DNA from: an uncultured Alphaproteobacteria bacterium
Lineage (GTDB): Bacteria; Pseudomonadota; Alphaproteobacteria; Rs-D84
DNA length: 22,837 bases
Assembly: GCA_934232895.1 (NCBI GenBank)
Contig: CAKQGH010000013.1
Location: 1 to 22,837, forward strand
Direction of reading: 5' to 3'
In this document: positions 15,093 through 22,767 of the stretch, piece after piece
Layout of the letters: every line of letters begins with the position of its first letter
Numbering within the stretch: position 1 is the first letter of the stretch
The notes under the pieces: generated by a model
Databases searched by the model: none
Seen by the model: only the letters and a program-made list of their open reading frames with translations
Told to the model about the DNA's origin: nothing
Made by a program: the position numbers and the translations under genes

Positions 15093-16985
15093 ATGGCAAA
15101 AGTTTTAGGTATCGATTTGGGAACAACAAATTCCGCCATGGCGTTCATGGACGGCAATGACCCAAAAATTATTGAAAATTCCGAGGGCGGACGCACAACC
15201 CCATCGGTTGTCGCAATCACATCGGGCGGCGAACAATTGGTCGGCATCACGGCAAAGAACCAGGCTATTACCAATCCAGAAAACACAATTTATGAAATCA
15301 AACGTTTGATGGGCTTGCGCTTTGACAGCCCGGCGGTCAAAGAAATTGCCGCGCGCGTACCATATAAAATTGTTCGTGGCGACAATGGCGACGCATGGGT
15401 TGAAATTGATGGCAAAAAATATGCCCCGTCCCAAATTTCGGCCATGATTTTGGCAAAATTAAAGAAAGATGCCGAAGCATATTTAGGCGAAACCGTATCT
15501 GATGCGGTTATTACCGTGCCGGCATACTTTAACGATTCACAACGCCAGGCAACCAAGGATGCCGGACGCATCGCGGGTCTGAACGTGTTGCGTATCGTAA
15601 ATGAACCAACCGCGGCCGCATTGGCGTACGGTTTGGAAAAGGATAAAAATGGCACAATCGCCGTATATGACTTGGGTGGTGGTACATTTGATATTTCCAT
15701 CTTGGAAATCATCGATGGCGTATTCGAGGTTAAATCCACAAACGGTGATACCGCGTTGGGTGGCTCGGATTTCGATGCACGCGTATTGAAATACCTGATT
15801 GATGAATTCAAGGCACAATCTGGTATTGACCTGTCGGGCGACAAATTGGCGTTGCAGCGCTTGAAAGAGGCCGCCGAAAAGGCGAAAATCGAATTGTCGT
15901 CGAAAATGCAGGCGGACATCAACCTGCCATATCTGACGGCGGACGCAACGGGTCCAAAACACTTTAACACAACATTGACACGCGCAAAATTGGAATCGTT
16001 GGTCGATGACCTGATTCAAAAGACAATTGAACCGTGCAAGAAAGCATTGAAAGACGCAGGCTTGGATAAATCGCAAATCAACGAGGTTATCTTGGTCGGT
16101 GGCCAGACCCGTATGCCCAAGGTCGTTGAAACCGTCAAAGAATTCTTTGGTCGCGAACCACACAAGGGCGTGAACCCGGACGAAGTCGTCGCATTGGGCG
16201 CGGCAATTCAGGGTGGCGTTCTGAAAGGCGATGTCAAAGACGTTCTGTTGTTGGATGTGACACCATTGTCATTGGGTATTGAAACATTGGGTGGTGTGTT
16301 CACGCGCTTGATTGACCGCAACACAACAATCCCGACCAAGAAATCCCAGGTGTTTTCAACCGCCGAAGATAATCAGTCGGCCGTGACAATTCGCGTATTC
16401 CAGGGTGAACGTGATATGGCCGCCGATAACAAATTGCTGGGTCAATTTAATTTGGAAGGTATCGCACCGGCGCCGCGTGGTATGCCACAAATCGAAGTGT
16501 CTTTTGATATTGACGCAAACGGTATCGTTCACGTGTCGGCCAAGGATAAAGGCACCGGCAAAGAACAGACTATTTCAATTAAATCTGATGGTGGTCTGTC
16601 CGAAGAAGACATCCAGAAAATGGTTGACGAAGCGGCAGCGAACGCGGAATCTGACAAACAGAAACGTGCCCTGGCCGAGGCCAAGAACAACGCCGAAGCC
16701 GCAGTGTTCAGCATTGAAAAATCACTGAAAGAACATGGTGATAAAATCAGTGCCGACGAAAAGGAAGCCATTGAAGATGCAAAACAAGCGTTGTCGGATG
16801 AATTGGCAAAAGCGGACGCGACCGCGGAATCGCTGAAAGAAAAGACCGACGCATTGATGGAAAAATCAATGAAGTTGGGCGAAGCGGTTTATAAAGCCGC
16901 ACAAGAAGCGCAGAAATCTGAATCTGGCGATAACAAGCCAAACGAAGATGGTACGCGTGACGCAGACTTTTCTGAAAAGAAATAA
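15093..16985 (+). CDS. dnaK: Molecular chaperone DnaK (Hsp70)
   Basis: DnaK is the ATP-driven Hsp70 chaperone that works with DnaJ and GrpE. The 630-aa product has the complete ATPase domain: VLGIDLGTTNS (phosphate 1), ITVPAYFNDSQRQATKDAG, the IVNEPTAAALAYGL connector and VYDLGGGTFDISIL (phosphate 2), then VILVGGQTRMPKV. The interdomain linker DVLLLDVTPLSLGIET and a substrate-binding domain with a helical lid follow, ending in a charged tail with DADFSEKK. The start is the ATG at 15093, 8 nt after AAGGAG, giving the conserved MAKVLGIDLG; an in-frame ATG at 15009 lies in the preceding terminator. dnaJ and grpE are not adjacent, although dnaK-dnaJ pairs are common in alphaproteobacteria. Confidence 0.98.
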   Translation: MAKVLGIDLGTTNSAMAFMDGNDPKIIENSEGGRTTPSVVAITSGGEQLVGITAKNQAITNPENTIYEIKRLMGLRFDSPAVKEIAARVPYKIVRGDNGDAWVEIDGKKYAPSQISAMILAKLKKDAEAYLGETVSDAVITVPAYFNDSQRQATKDAGRIAGLNVLRIVNEPTAAALAYGLEKDKNGTIAVYDLGGGTFDISILEIIDGVFEVKSTNGDTALGGSDFDARVLKYLIDEFKAQSGIDLSGDKLALQRLKEAAEKAKIELSSKMQADINLPYLTADATGPKHFNTTLTRAKLESLVDDLIQKTIEPCKKALKDAGLDKSQINEVILVGGQTRMPKVVETVKEFFGREPHKGVNPDEVVALGAAIQGGVLKGDVKDVLLLDVTPLSLGIETLGGVFTRLIDRNTTIPTKKSQVFSTAEDNQSAVTIRVFQGERDMAADNKLLGQFNLEGIAPAPRGMPQIEVSFDIDANGIVHVSAKDKGTGKEQTISIKSDGGLSEEDIQKMVDEAAANAESDKQKRALAEAKNNAEAAVFSIEKSLKEHGDKISADEKEAIEDAKQALSDELAKADATAESLKEKTDALMEKSMKLGEAVYKAAQEAQKSESGDNKPNEDGTRDADFSEKK

Positions 16986-17011
16986 AAAACGGGGCAAATG
17001 CCCCGTTTTTT
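16986..17011 (+). terminator. Intrinsic terminator of dnaK
   Basis: Stem AAACGGGGC (16987-16995) / GCCCCGTTT (17000-17008) with loop AAAT and a T run, starting right after the stop codon. Confidence 0.92.
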
Positions 17012-17043
17012 CAAAGTTCAGAGTTCAAAGTGCAAAGTTCAAA
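17012..17043. repeat. Short direct repeats of an AAAGTTCA unit
   Basis: CAAAGTTCA occurs at 17012-17020 and again at 17033-17041, with a related GAGTTCAAAGTG between them, giving a roughly 10-bp period. The gap between the dnaK and pfk terminators contains nothing else recognisable. Confidence 0.55.
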
Positions 17044-17085
17044 TATATGCACAAACAAACTGCATCACTCTATCGCCTGCTCTCT

Positions 17086-17118
17086 ATAAATAAACGCGCC
17101 GATGGCGCGTTTATTTAT
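17086..17118 (-). terminator. Hairpin at the 3' end of the phosphofructokinase gene
   Basis: A 15-bp perfect stem (17086-17100 and 17104-17118) with loop GAT overlaps the pfk stop codon. On the minus strand the second arm ends in a T-rich GTTTATTTAT rather than a clean T run, so it is a plausible but not ideal terminator. Confidence 0.6.
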
Positions 17119-18194
17119 TTTACCTCGCCAATATAGATTCCCATGTGATGGGCGACATCCAATAATGGGTCATCGGGCGAAACGAATGCGTCTGATGTTT
17201 TTAATCCTGGTATTTTCGGATCGTCGGCAATTTCACCGGCATCAAAGAAATCGGCCAGGCTGATTGTGGTGACATCGCCACCATTTACCGCGGTCATAAC
17301 GTATGTTTCGCCGTTTTCAATCGCGTGCAATGCGACATCGGCCATACGCGCACCCAAAATACGATCTGTGGCGGTGGTGTCGCCCGTGCGTTGTGTGTGT
17401 TCAGGGAATGCGGTGCGATTTACAATACCTGCCGCGTTTAATTTACGCGATATAATATCCGCCGGACGTCCCGAATGACCGCGCAGGCGCACGCCTTCGG
17501 CAACCAAAATAATGCCATAATCGGTGGCGGCGTTTTTAATGTGTGCAACAACCGCATCCAAATCAAATTTTATTTCTGGAATCAATATGACCTCGGCCCC
17601 ACAGGCAACACCCGCATTCAATGCCAGTGCACCACAATCGCGGCCCATAGATTGCACAACAAACCAACGATGATGACTGCGCGCGGTCAACATCAATTGG
17701 TCACAAAACGATGTCAATTGTGCCACCGCGGTATCAAAACCAATTGTTCGGTCGGTCATTGGAATGTCCATATCGATTGTTTTCGGAATACATATCAATT
17801 GTAAATCGGCATACACATCACGATTGCACCACGCCAATGATAAACTGCCATTGCCACCAATCAATATCAACGCATCCAGTTTTAATTCACGCAATGATTT
17901 GCGCAATTGCTTGTTAAATTTTGCCAAATCGCCATCTGTGGCCGCGGTTTCAAAATTCATTGCACCGGCGTGACCATTGTGCAGGAAACTGCCCGACAGG
18001 CGCGCATTTTCAATTGGCAAAGTATCCATATTCATTTTTATCACGCGTGGGGGTGTGGTGCACAGACCATCCGTGCCGTCCAAAATCCCAATGACCTGCC
18101 ATCCGCGCAATGTTGCGCCACGGATAATGCGCTGAATCACCGTATTCAAACCGGAACAATCACCACCGGTCGTCATAATGCCTATTTTTTTCAT
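17115..18194 (-). CDS. 6-phosphofructokinase (PfkA superfamily), divergent active site
   Basis: The family phosphorylates fructose 6-phosphate with ATP or pyrophosphate. The 359-aa product shows GGDCSGLN (10-17), IGGNGS (112-117), PKTIDMD (137-143) with the catalytic base Asp141, the TIGFDTA loop, SHHRWFVVQSMGRDCG and HTQRTG-DRILGARM. Lys138 sits where E. coli PfkA has Gly124; this lysine is typical of PPi-dependent and plant-type enzymes. Gly116 is at the position of Gly104, which favours ATP. Asn115 replaces the Mg-binding Asp103 of E. coli, and Met142 replaces the Asn of TIDND. Phosphoryl donor and activity are therefore uncertain. The ATG at 18194 follows an AGGGGGGA ribosome binding site; a TTG at 18221 is an inferior start. 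It is divergent from the LysM gene. Confidence 0.9.
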   Translation of the reverse strand: MKKIGIMTTGGDCSGLNTVIQRIIRGATLRGWQVIGILDGTDGLCTTPPRVIKMNMDTLPIENARLSGSFLHNGHAGAMNFETAATDGDLAKFNKQLRKSLRELKLDALILIGGNGSLSLAWCNRDVYADLQLICIPKTIDMDIPMTDRTIGFDTAVAQLTSFCDQLMLTARSHHRWFVVQSMGRDCGALALNAGVACGAEVILIPEIKFDLDAVVAHIKNAATDYGIILVAEGVRLRGHSGRPADIISRKLNAAGIVNRTAFPEHTQRTGDTTATDRILGARMADVALHAIENGETYVMTAVNGGDVTTISLADFFDAGEIADDPKIPGLKTSDAFVSPDDPLLDVAHHMGIYIGEVK

Positions 18195-18221
18195 ATTTTC
18201 CCCCCTGCTCGATTTGGGCAA

Positions 18222-18227
18222 ATTATA
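18222..18227 (-). promoter_or_regulatory. Extended -10 promoter of phosphofructokinase (minus strand)
   Basis: On the minus strand a perfect TATAAT (18227-18222) is preceded by TGA, an extended -10 element. The -35 position holds only a weak TTTCTT. The leader would be about 21 nt. Confidence 0.55.
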
Positions 18228-18238
18228 TCACATTTAAG

Positions 18239-18266
18239 TTGACAAAGAAAGATTATTTGCAATAAT
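18239..18266 (+). promoter_or_regulatory. Promoter of the LysM protein gene
   Basis: A perfect TTGACA (18239-18244) is followed after 16 bp by AATAAT (18261-18266), with TGC in front of the -10 box; TAATTT at 18 bp is an alternative. A second TTGACA at 18278-18283 has no matching -10 box. The leader of about 36 nt contains AGGAG (18297-18301). Confidence 0.5.
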
Positions 18267-18308
18267 TTGTCCAAAGTTTGACAGAACATTATCCGCAGGA
18301 GTCCGATT

Positions 18309-19445
18309 ATGGCAAAACAGACACAAAAATCCGCAAATATGGGAAAAACCAAGCGTTCCACTGATGATTTGATAAACGACGCAATTGCCAGCCAGAATTC
18401 TTGGATGGAAAATCGCCGTGCTTTTGCCCGACGGTTTCTGAAAACATTAAACATATTTGCCCGCCCGTCGGAAAAGCCGGTTTCCACCGCCACAAACACT
18501 TCGCGCCAGGCACGCACCGGGTTGGCAGCATATTGGTTCCCGATATTGTGTGCACTGTTCGTAATATTCGTGGCAATTTGGGCGGCGTTTATTCACACAA
18601 CCGCGCCACGCACGATCGTTGTTGTTCCCACCGTACCCGAGCCCGTTGTTCAACCCGTTGTCCAGGTTGAAATTCCAACATTTGATATTGTCCGCATTGA
18701 ACCCGCGGGCAATATTATTATAGCGGGTCGTTGGTTGGCGCATCAAAATCTGTCTATTATTATGAATGGCAAAATGGTCGCGACCGAACGCACAGATTCA
18801 AATGGTGAATTTGTCTATGCACCATCACACGCGTTGGCGGCGGGCAACTATACGATTTCACTGTTGGGCTCCGATCCGGCGGTAAAATCAGATGAAAATG
18901 TATTTGTATATGTTTCGCCAAATGGGTACAAAAATTCCGTTTCATTACTGATGACCCGTGACGGCAGCACCCTGTTGCAGGCACCATCACAATTGGCCGA
19001 TGGCGATTTGACCGTGTCAAAAATAGACTATTTGGATACCGGTCGTATTGTTGTGACCGGCGATGCACTGCCGCGGTTGCGCGTATCGTTGGCATTGAAT
19101 AATAAATATTTGGGCTTTGCCCGCGTATCTGACCACAAACATTTTGGGTTGGGCGCCGATGTTGGCAAATTAAACCCGGGCGATGAATACACATTGACCA
19201 TTCGTCTGCATGACGGCGATGGTCGCACCATTGCACAAATCGGTCATACTTTTGTTATGCCAGAAATGACCGGCGACGATGACACATTTTACACTGTGCG
19301 CCGCGGCGATTGCCTGTGGGTAATTGCACGCAATTTCCTGCGCCGTGGGATATTGTTCAGTATTATTGCCGAACGCAACAATATTGAAAATCCAAATCTG
19401 ATATTTCCAAAGCAGTTATTACAAATTCCAGTCGGCGGAAAATAA
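18309..19445 (+). CDS. Membrane-anchored LysM domain protein with Ig-like modules
   Basis: The 378-aa product has a basic cytoplasmic N-terminal part (residues 1-72), one membrane segment (about 73-95), a Pro/Val-rich linker, an Ig-like/PKD-like module (about 125-188, FDIVRIEPAGNIIIAGRWLA onward), a second similar beta-rich module (about 233-320) and a C-terminal LysM domain (327-374, FYTVRRGDCLWVIARNF to FPKQLLQIP). LysM binds peptidoglycan glycan strands, so the protein likely links the inner membrane to the cell wall. This arrangement is seen in a conserved alphaproteobacterial group of LysM proteins without a settled function. The ribosome binding site AGGAG lies 7 nt before the ATG. A terminator follows, so the gene is probably monocistronic. 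Confidence 0.9.
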   Translation: MAKQTQKSANMGKTKRSTDDLINDAIASQNSWMENRRAFARRFLKTLNIFARPSEKPVSTATNTSRQARTGLAAYWFPILCALFVIFVAIWAAFIHTTAPRTIVVVPTVPEPVVQPVVQVEIPTFDIVRIEPAGNIIIAGRWLAHQNLSIIMNGKMVATERTDSNGEFVYAPSHALAAGNYTISLLGSDPAVKSDENVFVYVSPNGYKNSVSLLMTRDGSTLLQAPSQLADGDLTVSKIDYLDTGRIVVTGDALPRLRVSLALNNKYLGFARVSDHKHFGLGADVGKLNPGDEYTLTIRLHDGDGRTIAQIGHTFVMPEMTGDDDTFYTVRRGDCLWVIARNFLRRGILFSIIAERNNIENPNLIFPKQLLQIPVGGK

Positions 19446-19460
19446 ATCTGTGTTACGGTA

Positions 19461-19493
19461 AAAAAATAGCCTTGTGTATAACAAGGCTTTTTT
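19461..19493 (+). terminator. Terminator after the LysM gene, possibly bidirectional
   Basis: Stem AGCCTTGT (19468-19475) / ACAAGGCT (19481-19488) with loop GTATA, preceded by an A run and followed by six T. Confidence 0.88.
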
Positions 19494-19501
19494 GATATTA
19501 T
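19472..19501 (+). promoter_or_regulatory. Promoter of the two-gene secreted-protein operon
   Basis: TTGTGT (19472-19477) and TATTAT (19496-19501) are 18 bp apart, with TGA before the -10 box. The -35 box lies inside the terminator hairpin of the previous gene. The start near 19508 rules out the ATG at 19502 and supports the ATG at 19532. Confidence 0.45.
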
Positions 19502-19531
19502 ATGGCATATAAAGGGTTGTATGCCGAGAGA

Positions 19532-20632
19532 ATGCGTTCATTAAAATATCTTTTGATGATTGCTGTTTTTTGTGCGCAAGCGATTTCGTTTGCGTGGGCT
19601 GACGATGCTGCAACCGAATTACCCCAATCTGATGATGCGGTGGCCGCCGAAACCACCACGCAATCAAACAGCCGTGTTGCAGAACTGTATGAAATTTTGA
19701 AACAGGCTGGATGGGGTGACGATGACGATAACACCGAACGCATGGAAATATTTTCCCGTGTGGAACAATTGGCGACCGCATCCGACGAAAACACCCAGGC
19801 ATTACGTGACAATGCCCAGGCTATGCGTGACAAGGAACAATCCGCCGAAAATAAATTATTGGGCGCGGCTGGTATTGGCTCGGTCGGTATCGGCACACAA
19901 ATGGCCGCATCGGCGTTGGCCGAACAGAACGCCGACGATGCCGCACAACGCGATATGGCCGCATACCTGGCCACATTCAAATGCGATTATGGCACGGGTA
20001 TGAACATTACCGGTGGTCAAACCGATGTCGAATTGCCCGGCGGGAATGATTTATTTACACTGGTCAACGAATACAAAACACTGGCGGCGGATTTAAAGGT
20101 TCGCAAAGAATCATTGGGTCTGGCCCCGGGGATAGAATCTGAAACAATAATAGATGCGGCGGAAACTGGGCTGTATGACAATGCGGCAATTGGTAAAACG
20201 GGTGGTGCGTATGCATCGTTGGCGCGCGCGTTAAGCGATGAAACCAGTGACGACGCAAAACAAATTGCGGAACAAAAATCCGAAACGGCCAAGAAATTAA
20301 AGACTGGTGCAATCACCGCGGGCGTTGGTGCCGTGACAACGATTGCCGCCGATTTAGCCATAAATTCCAAGAATAAAAACAAGTCTGATGATTTATTGGC
20401 ACAACGCGATCAAATTGAATCTGATACAACCGATATGATTAAACGCGTTATTGATGAATGCAATGCCGATATTGCCAAGAACCGCGAACTGGCGCAGAAA
20501 ATAAAATCTGAAAACCCAAATTGGGCGTCGGATGAAACGCTGAATGCGTATGTCACGGCGTCTGATGCGGCGGAAACATTGCAATCGGATGCAGATATTA
20601 TAAAAATCAAGGATTCGGCACTGTGCAGATAA
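19532..20632 (+). CDS. Secreted protein with coiled-coil regions, function unknown
   Basis: No family is recognised. The 366-aa product from the ATG at 19532 has a clear signal peptide (MRSLKYLLMIAVFCAQAISF, cleavage after AWA). The mature part is acidic and Ala/Asp/Glu-rich with long stretches likely to be helical or coiled-coil (residues about 45-110 and 290-360). It also has a small-residue hydrophobic segment around LLGAAGIGSVGIGTQMAASA and another (GAITAGVGAVTTIAADLAI) that could insert in a membrane. Only three cysteines lie in the mature protein. An upstream in-frame ATG at 19502 would spoil the signal peptide and precedes the likely transcription start. Translation of the next gene starts 10 bp before this one ends, so the two products are probably made together. 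Confidence 0.85.
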   Translation: MRSLKYLLMIAVFCAQAISFAWADDAATELPQSDDAVAAETTTQSNSRVAELYEILKQAGWGDDDDNTERMEIFSRVEQLATASDENTQALRDNAQAMRDKEQSAENKLLGAAGIGSVGIGTQMAASALAEQNADDAAQRDMAAYLATFKCDYGTGMNITGGQTDVELPGGNDLFTLVNEYKTLAADLKVRKESLGLAPGIESETIIDAAETGLYDNAAIGKTGGAYASLARALSDETSDDAKQIAEQKSETAKKLKTGAITAGVGAVTTIAADLAINSKNKNKSDDLLAQRDQIESDTTDMIKRVIDECNADIAKNRELAQKIKSENPNWASDETLNAYVTASDAAETLQSDADIIKIKDSALCR

Positions 20633-22434
20633 AATTTATTAAATTTTTATCGTTCGTTGTTTTGGCACTGTGTTGCGTGCATGGTGCGAACGCCGCTGAA
20701 AAATATGACTATGACGCCATGGCACAGTATGCCGAGCAAGCAAAAAGCACACCCAACATAAAATTTGTTGCGGTCTGTGAAAACGACAATGGCGGGTATT
20801 GTGTTCGTGACGCATTTGCAAAAACAAATGTACAAATGTTGCAGGCAACCGCCCTGGCCCAGGAATACGCCCGCATCAAAAACAAACACGATGTGATTTG
20901 CAGTGGTAATTATCGCCGCTCGTGGAATGACGATTATGTAAAATGCACCGACAAGCAAAATAAATATTTCTATGAATTTCGATTTGACGATGTCAAAGAA
21001 AGTTTCGACAACGAAATTCGCAACAGTGTGTGGCGTGCGATATGTGAAATGCACGGTGGCACGGTGCCTGACGCGCGCAGCAATACTTGTGATGTTGCAA
21101 CATCGGGGGTATGTTCAAATATAAACAACTCGCTGGCTAAATTTGGATATTCATCAAAATTTGTTGATATTGCAAATGGCGTTCGTGGGTGCCAGGTTTC
21201 ATTTGGTGCGAAATCCGCCGAAACATACGAATTAAAAACTGCGTTCGGGGTCGATAATAAAAAGTTTGTAAATCTGCAAATACAAAGTGGTGCCGATTTG
21301 CAATTCTTGTTGCGTCGGTATACCGCGGCACAAATGGAAAAATCTGGGGTGACAATGAATTCTTTCAAATGTAATTCCGGGTTCCAAACATATTATATCG
21401 ACACATTCAAGAAAGACGATATTTTAACCTGCTATGCCAATAATCAACCGATTGATTTTGTGTTCGATGACGCAAATGAAATGGTAAACATTACCGCCAG
21501 TGGCGGCACAGCCGGTCTGCAATGCATCGCCGACCAGGGTGGCGTTTTTGATGGTAAAAATTGCCACGGTCTGTCACAAACACAATGCAGCGAAATCAGT
21601 TCAAAAATCACTGGTGGCACGCATTGGGACACAACACTGGACACTTGTGTTTTGAACAGTGCAGCTGCGGCTGAAAAATTGGACCAGGTGACCGATGTTG
21701 CCACAACAATTGGTATTGGTGTTGCGGTGGCCGCGGTTTCGGTTGCAACCGGTGGTAGCGGGGCAGCGGTCATATTGGTCGTGGTGGGAACATCGCTGAC
21801 GACCGCCGGAACCATTGTGGATATGAACGCAACCAGCAAAAAAACACAAAGCATCCGTGAATTTTTGGCCGAAAGTGCAAAATGCAAGAACGCCCAATGT
21901 GCCCAGAATAATTTGGGCTGGTTCTTGACCGAGGCCGTACAGTATTATGACGATATGGGTGGCCAGGTTTTAAGCGCGCTGGATTCAGAGTTGGCGCGAC
22001 TGATGAATTTGATTCCTGTTGATGCCGAAATTTACCAACGCGCCATCGAGCACGCCATCGCCGACAGCCAAGATATTGCCAACTATGCCAATTGGTCGGC
22101 CACCGAAAAACAGGGATTTTATGGTAAAATATTGGTCGGCGCGGGACTGGTTGTTGGTTTGGTCGGTGGGGGTGGATTAATAGGTTCGTTAAAAACCCAA
22201 GGCAAAAATGTTATGGCGGTATTTGCCGGAAAAATCAAACCACAAACCGTGGCCAGTATATATTCAAATTATAAAAAACAGAAAGGTGTTGTCACCACGA
22301 CCCAACGACTGATAGGTGGCGCCAATGTGACGGTAAACAATCTGGAATCCGCCGGCAGCCTGGCACCAACCGGGTTGATTACCACAACCGGCCAAACAGC
22401 CACTTCGTTGATACCGACAATCCCCGGCGCATAA
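20623..22434 (+). CDS. Secreted cysteine-bearing protein with membrane segments, function unknown
   Basis: No family is recognised. Translation starts at a GTG (20623), 9 nt after AAGGA and overlapping the previous gene by 10 bp; the next in-frame ATG would remove the signal peptide (MQIKFIKFLSFVVLALCCVH, cleavage after ANA). The 603-aa product has a cysteine-rich first half with C-x(3-4)-GG-x(n)-C modules: Cys141-Cys156, Cys301-Cys314, and a GGTHWDTTLDTC ending at Cys342. Two or three glycine/alanine-rich hydrophobic segments follow (about 360-398, and ILVGAGLVVGLVGGGGLIGS near 507-526), between which lies a likely soluble helical domain with KCKNAQC. The C-terminal tail is Thr-rich. The mix of signal peptide, disulfide-type cysteines and late membrane segments suggests an envelope protein, possibly a channel or surface assembly partner of the upstream product (inference). 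Confidence 0.87.
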   Translation: MQIKFIKFLSFVVLALCCVHGANAAEKYDYDAMAQYAEQAKSTPNIKFVAVCENDNGGYCVRDAFAKTNVQMLQATALAQEYARIKNKHDVICSGNYRRSWNDDYVKCTDKQNKYFYEFRFDDVKESFDNEIRNSVWRAICEMHGGTVPDARSNTCDVATSGVCSNINNSLAKFGYSSKFVDIANGVRGCQVSFGAKSAETYELKTAFGVDNKKFVNLQIQSGADLQFLLRRYTAAQMEKSGVTMNSFKCNSGFQTYYIDTFKKDDILTCYANNQPIDFVFDDANEMVNITASGGTAGLQCIADQGGVFDGKNCHGLSQTQCSEISSKITGGTHWDTTLDTCVLNSAAAAEKLDQVTDVATTIGIGVAVAAVSVATGGSGAAVILVVVGTSLTTAGTIVDMNATSKKTQSIREFLAESAKCKNAQCAQNNLGWFLTEAVQYYDDMGGQVLSALDSELARLMNLIPVDAEIYQRAIEHAIADSQDIANYANWSATEKQGFYGKILVGAGLVVGLVGGGGLIGSLKTQGKNVMAVFAGKIKPQTVASIYSNYKKQKGVVTTTQRLIGGANVTVNNLESAGSLAPTGLITTTGQTATSLIPTIPGA

Positions 22435-22451
22435 GGTGAATTCACCTAAAC

Positions 22452-22481
22452 AAAAAACCGACACAAAGTCGGTTTGATTTT
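22452..22481. terminator. Bidirectional terminator, copy 1
   Basis: Stem AAACCGAC (22455-22462) / GTCGGTTT (22468-22475), loop ACAAA, with T-rich tail GATTTTT on the plus strand and TTTTTT on the minus strand. It ends the secreted-protein operon. A separate 14-bp perfect palindrome AGGTGAATTCACCT (22434-22447) overlaps the operon stop codon. Confidence 0.85.
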
Positions 22482-22489
22482 TATGGTTG

Positions 22490-22599
22490 TGAGTGTTTTG
22501 TCCGCCTTCGCCGCTAACAATGAATTTATGTCCATAATAATGAACAATGCTGCGGTGGACACTCAATTTTCAGTCCTTGCTTCGCGGCGGTGAAAATTG
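22490..22599. other. Structured non-coding stretch with two large hairpins
   Basis: No gene is credible here. The first inverted repeat pairs TGAGT (22490-22494) plus GTCCGCC (22500-22506) with GGTGGAC (22554-22560) plus ACTCA (22561-22565), with a bulge and one G-T pair. Its loop carries AACAATGAA and ATGAACAATG in partly repeated form. A second hairpin pairs CAATTTTCA (22564-22572) with TGAAAATTG (22591-22599). It may be a small RNA or a folded mobile repeat; no promoter was found. Confidence 0.5.
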
Positions 22600-22600
22600 G

Positions 22601-22625
22601 TGGTGCGGGCGAAGGGAATCCCTCG
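22601..22625 (-). pseudogene. Truncated copy of the tRNA-Gly 3' end
   Basis: The 20 bases TGGTGCGGGCGAAGGGAATC at 22601-22620 are identical to 22767-22786, the CCA end, acceptor strand and part of the T arm of the tRNA-Gly gene. The copy then lacks GAAC relative to the gene, continues CCTCG and diverges. It cannot form a tRNA. Confidence 0.75.
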
Positions 22626-22739
22626 GCATTAAAATGCCTGCGGGCAAACCGTGACGATTTCGCGGCGTTTCACTTGCAAAATCTACTTGTTTTCGAACCC
22701 TTGGGTCGGGTTCTCTTCCGTCGTCACATGCCAAAAATA
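22625..22739. other. Intergenic stretch with small hairpins, no gene seen
   Basis: GGCATT (22625-22630) / AATGCC (22633-22638) form a tight hairpin. GAACCC (22695-22700) / GGGTTC (22708-22713) form another, and the surrounding TTCGAACCC looks like a T-arm remnant. Nothing else is recognisable. Confidence 0.4.
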
Positions 22740-22767
22740 AAACCGACACAAGGTCGGTTTGATTTTT
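22740..22767. terminator. Bidirectional terminator, copy 2, serving tRNA-Gly
   Basis: Stem AAACCGAC (22740-22747) / GTCGGTTT (22753-22760), loop ACAAG. On the minus strand it follows the tRNA-Gly 3' end directly and has the tail TTTTATTTTT. It differs from copy 1 by one loop base over the stem, loop and GATTTTT tail. Confidence 0.85.

Noticed and set aside
15290..15970. Minus-strand open frame of 226 codons inside dnaK
   Set aside because: It is antisense to the conserved ATPase domain, without ribosome binding site or motif.
17012..17043. AAAGTTCA repeats as a CRISPR or iteron array
   Set aside because: The units are only about 8-10 bp, too few and too closely spaced for CRISPR, and no replication initiator gene or AT-rich unwinding region is next to them.
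18278..18283. Second perfect TTGACA upstream of the LysM gene
   Set aside because: No acceptable -10 box exists at 15-19 bp; the region there is the ribosome binding site and start codon.
19502..19531. Upstream ATG at 19502 for the first secreted-protein gene
   Set aside because: It overlaps the predicted -10 box and precedes the likely transcription start, and it would put ten extra residues before a good signal peptide.
22435..22446. Palindrome GGTGAATTCACC as an operator
   Set aside because: It lies directly after a stop codon and before a terminator, with no promoter nearby, so it is more likely part of the 3' end structure.
22498..22560. Integron attC site
   Set aside because: The TAACAA-like motif has no matching GTTRRRY partner at the right place and no integron integrase or cassette structure is seen.
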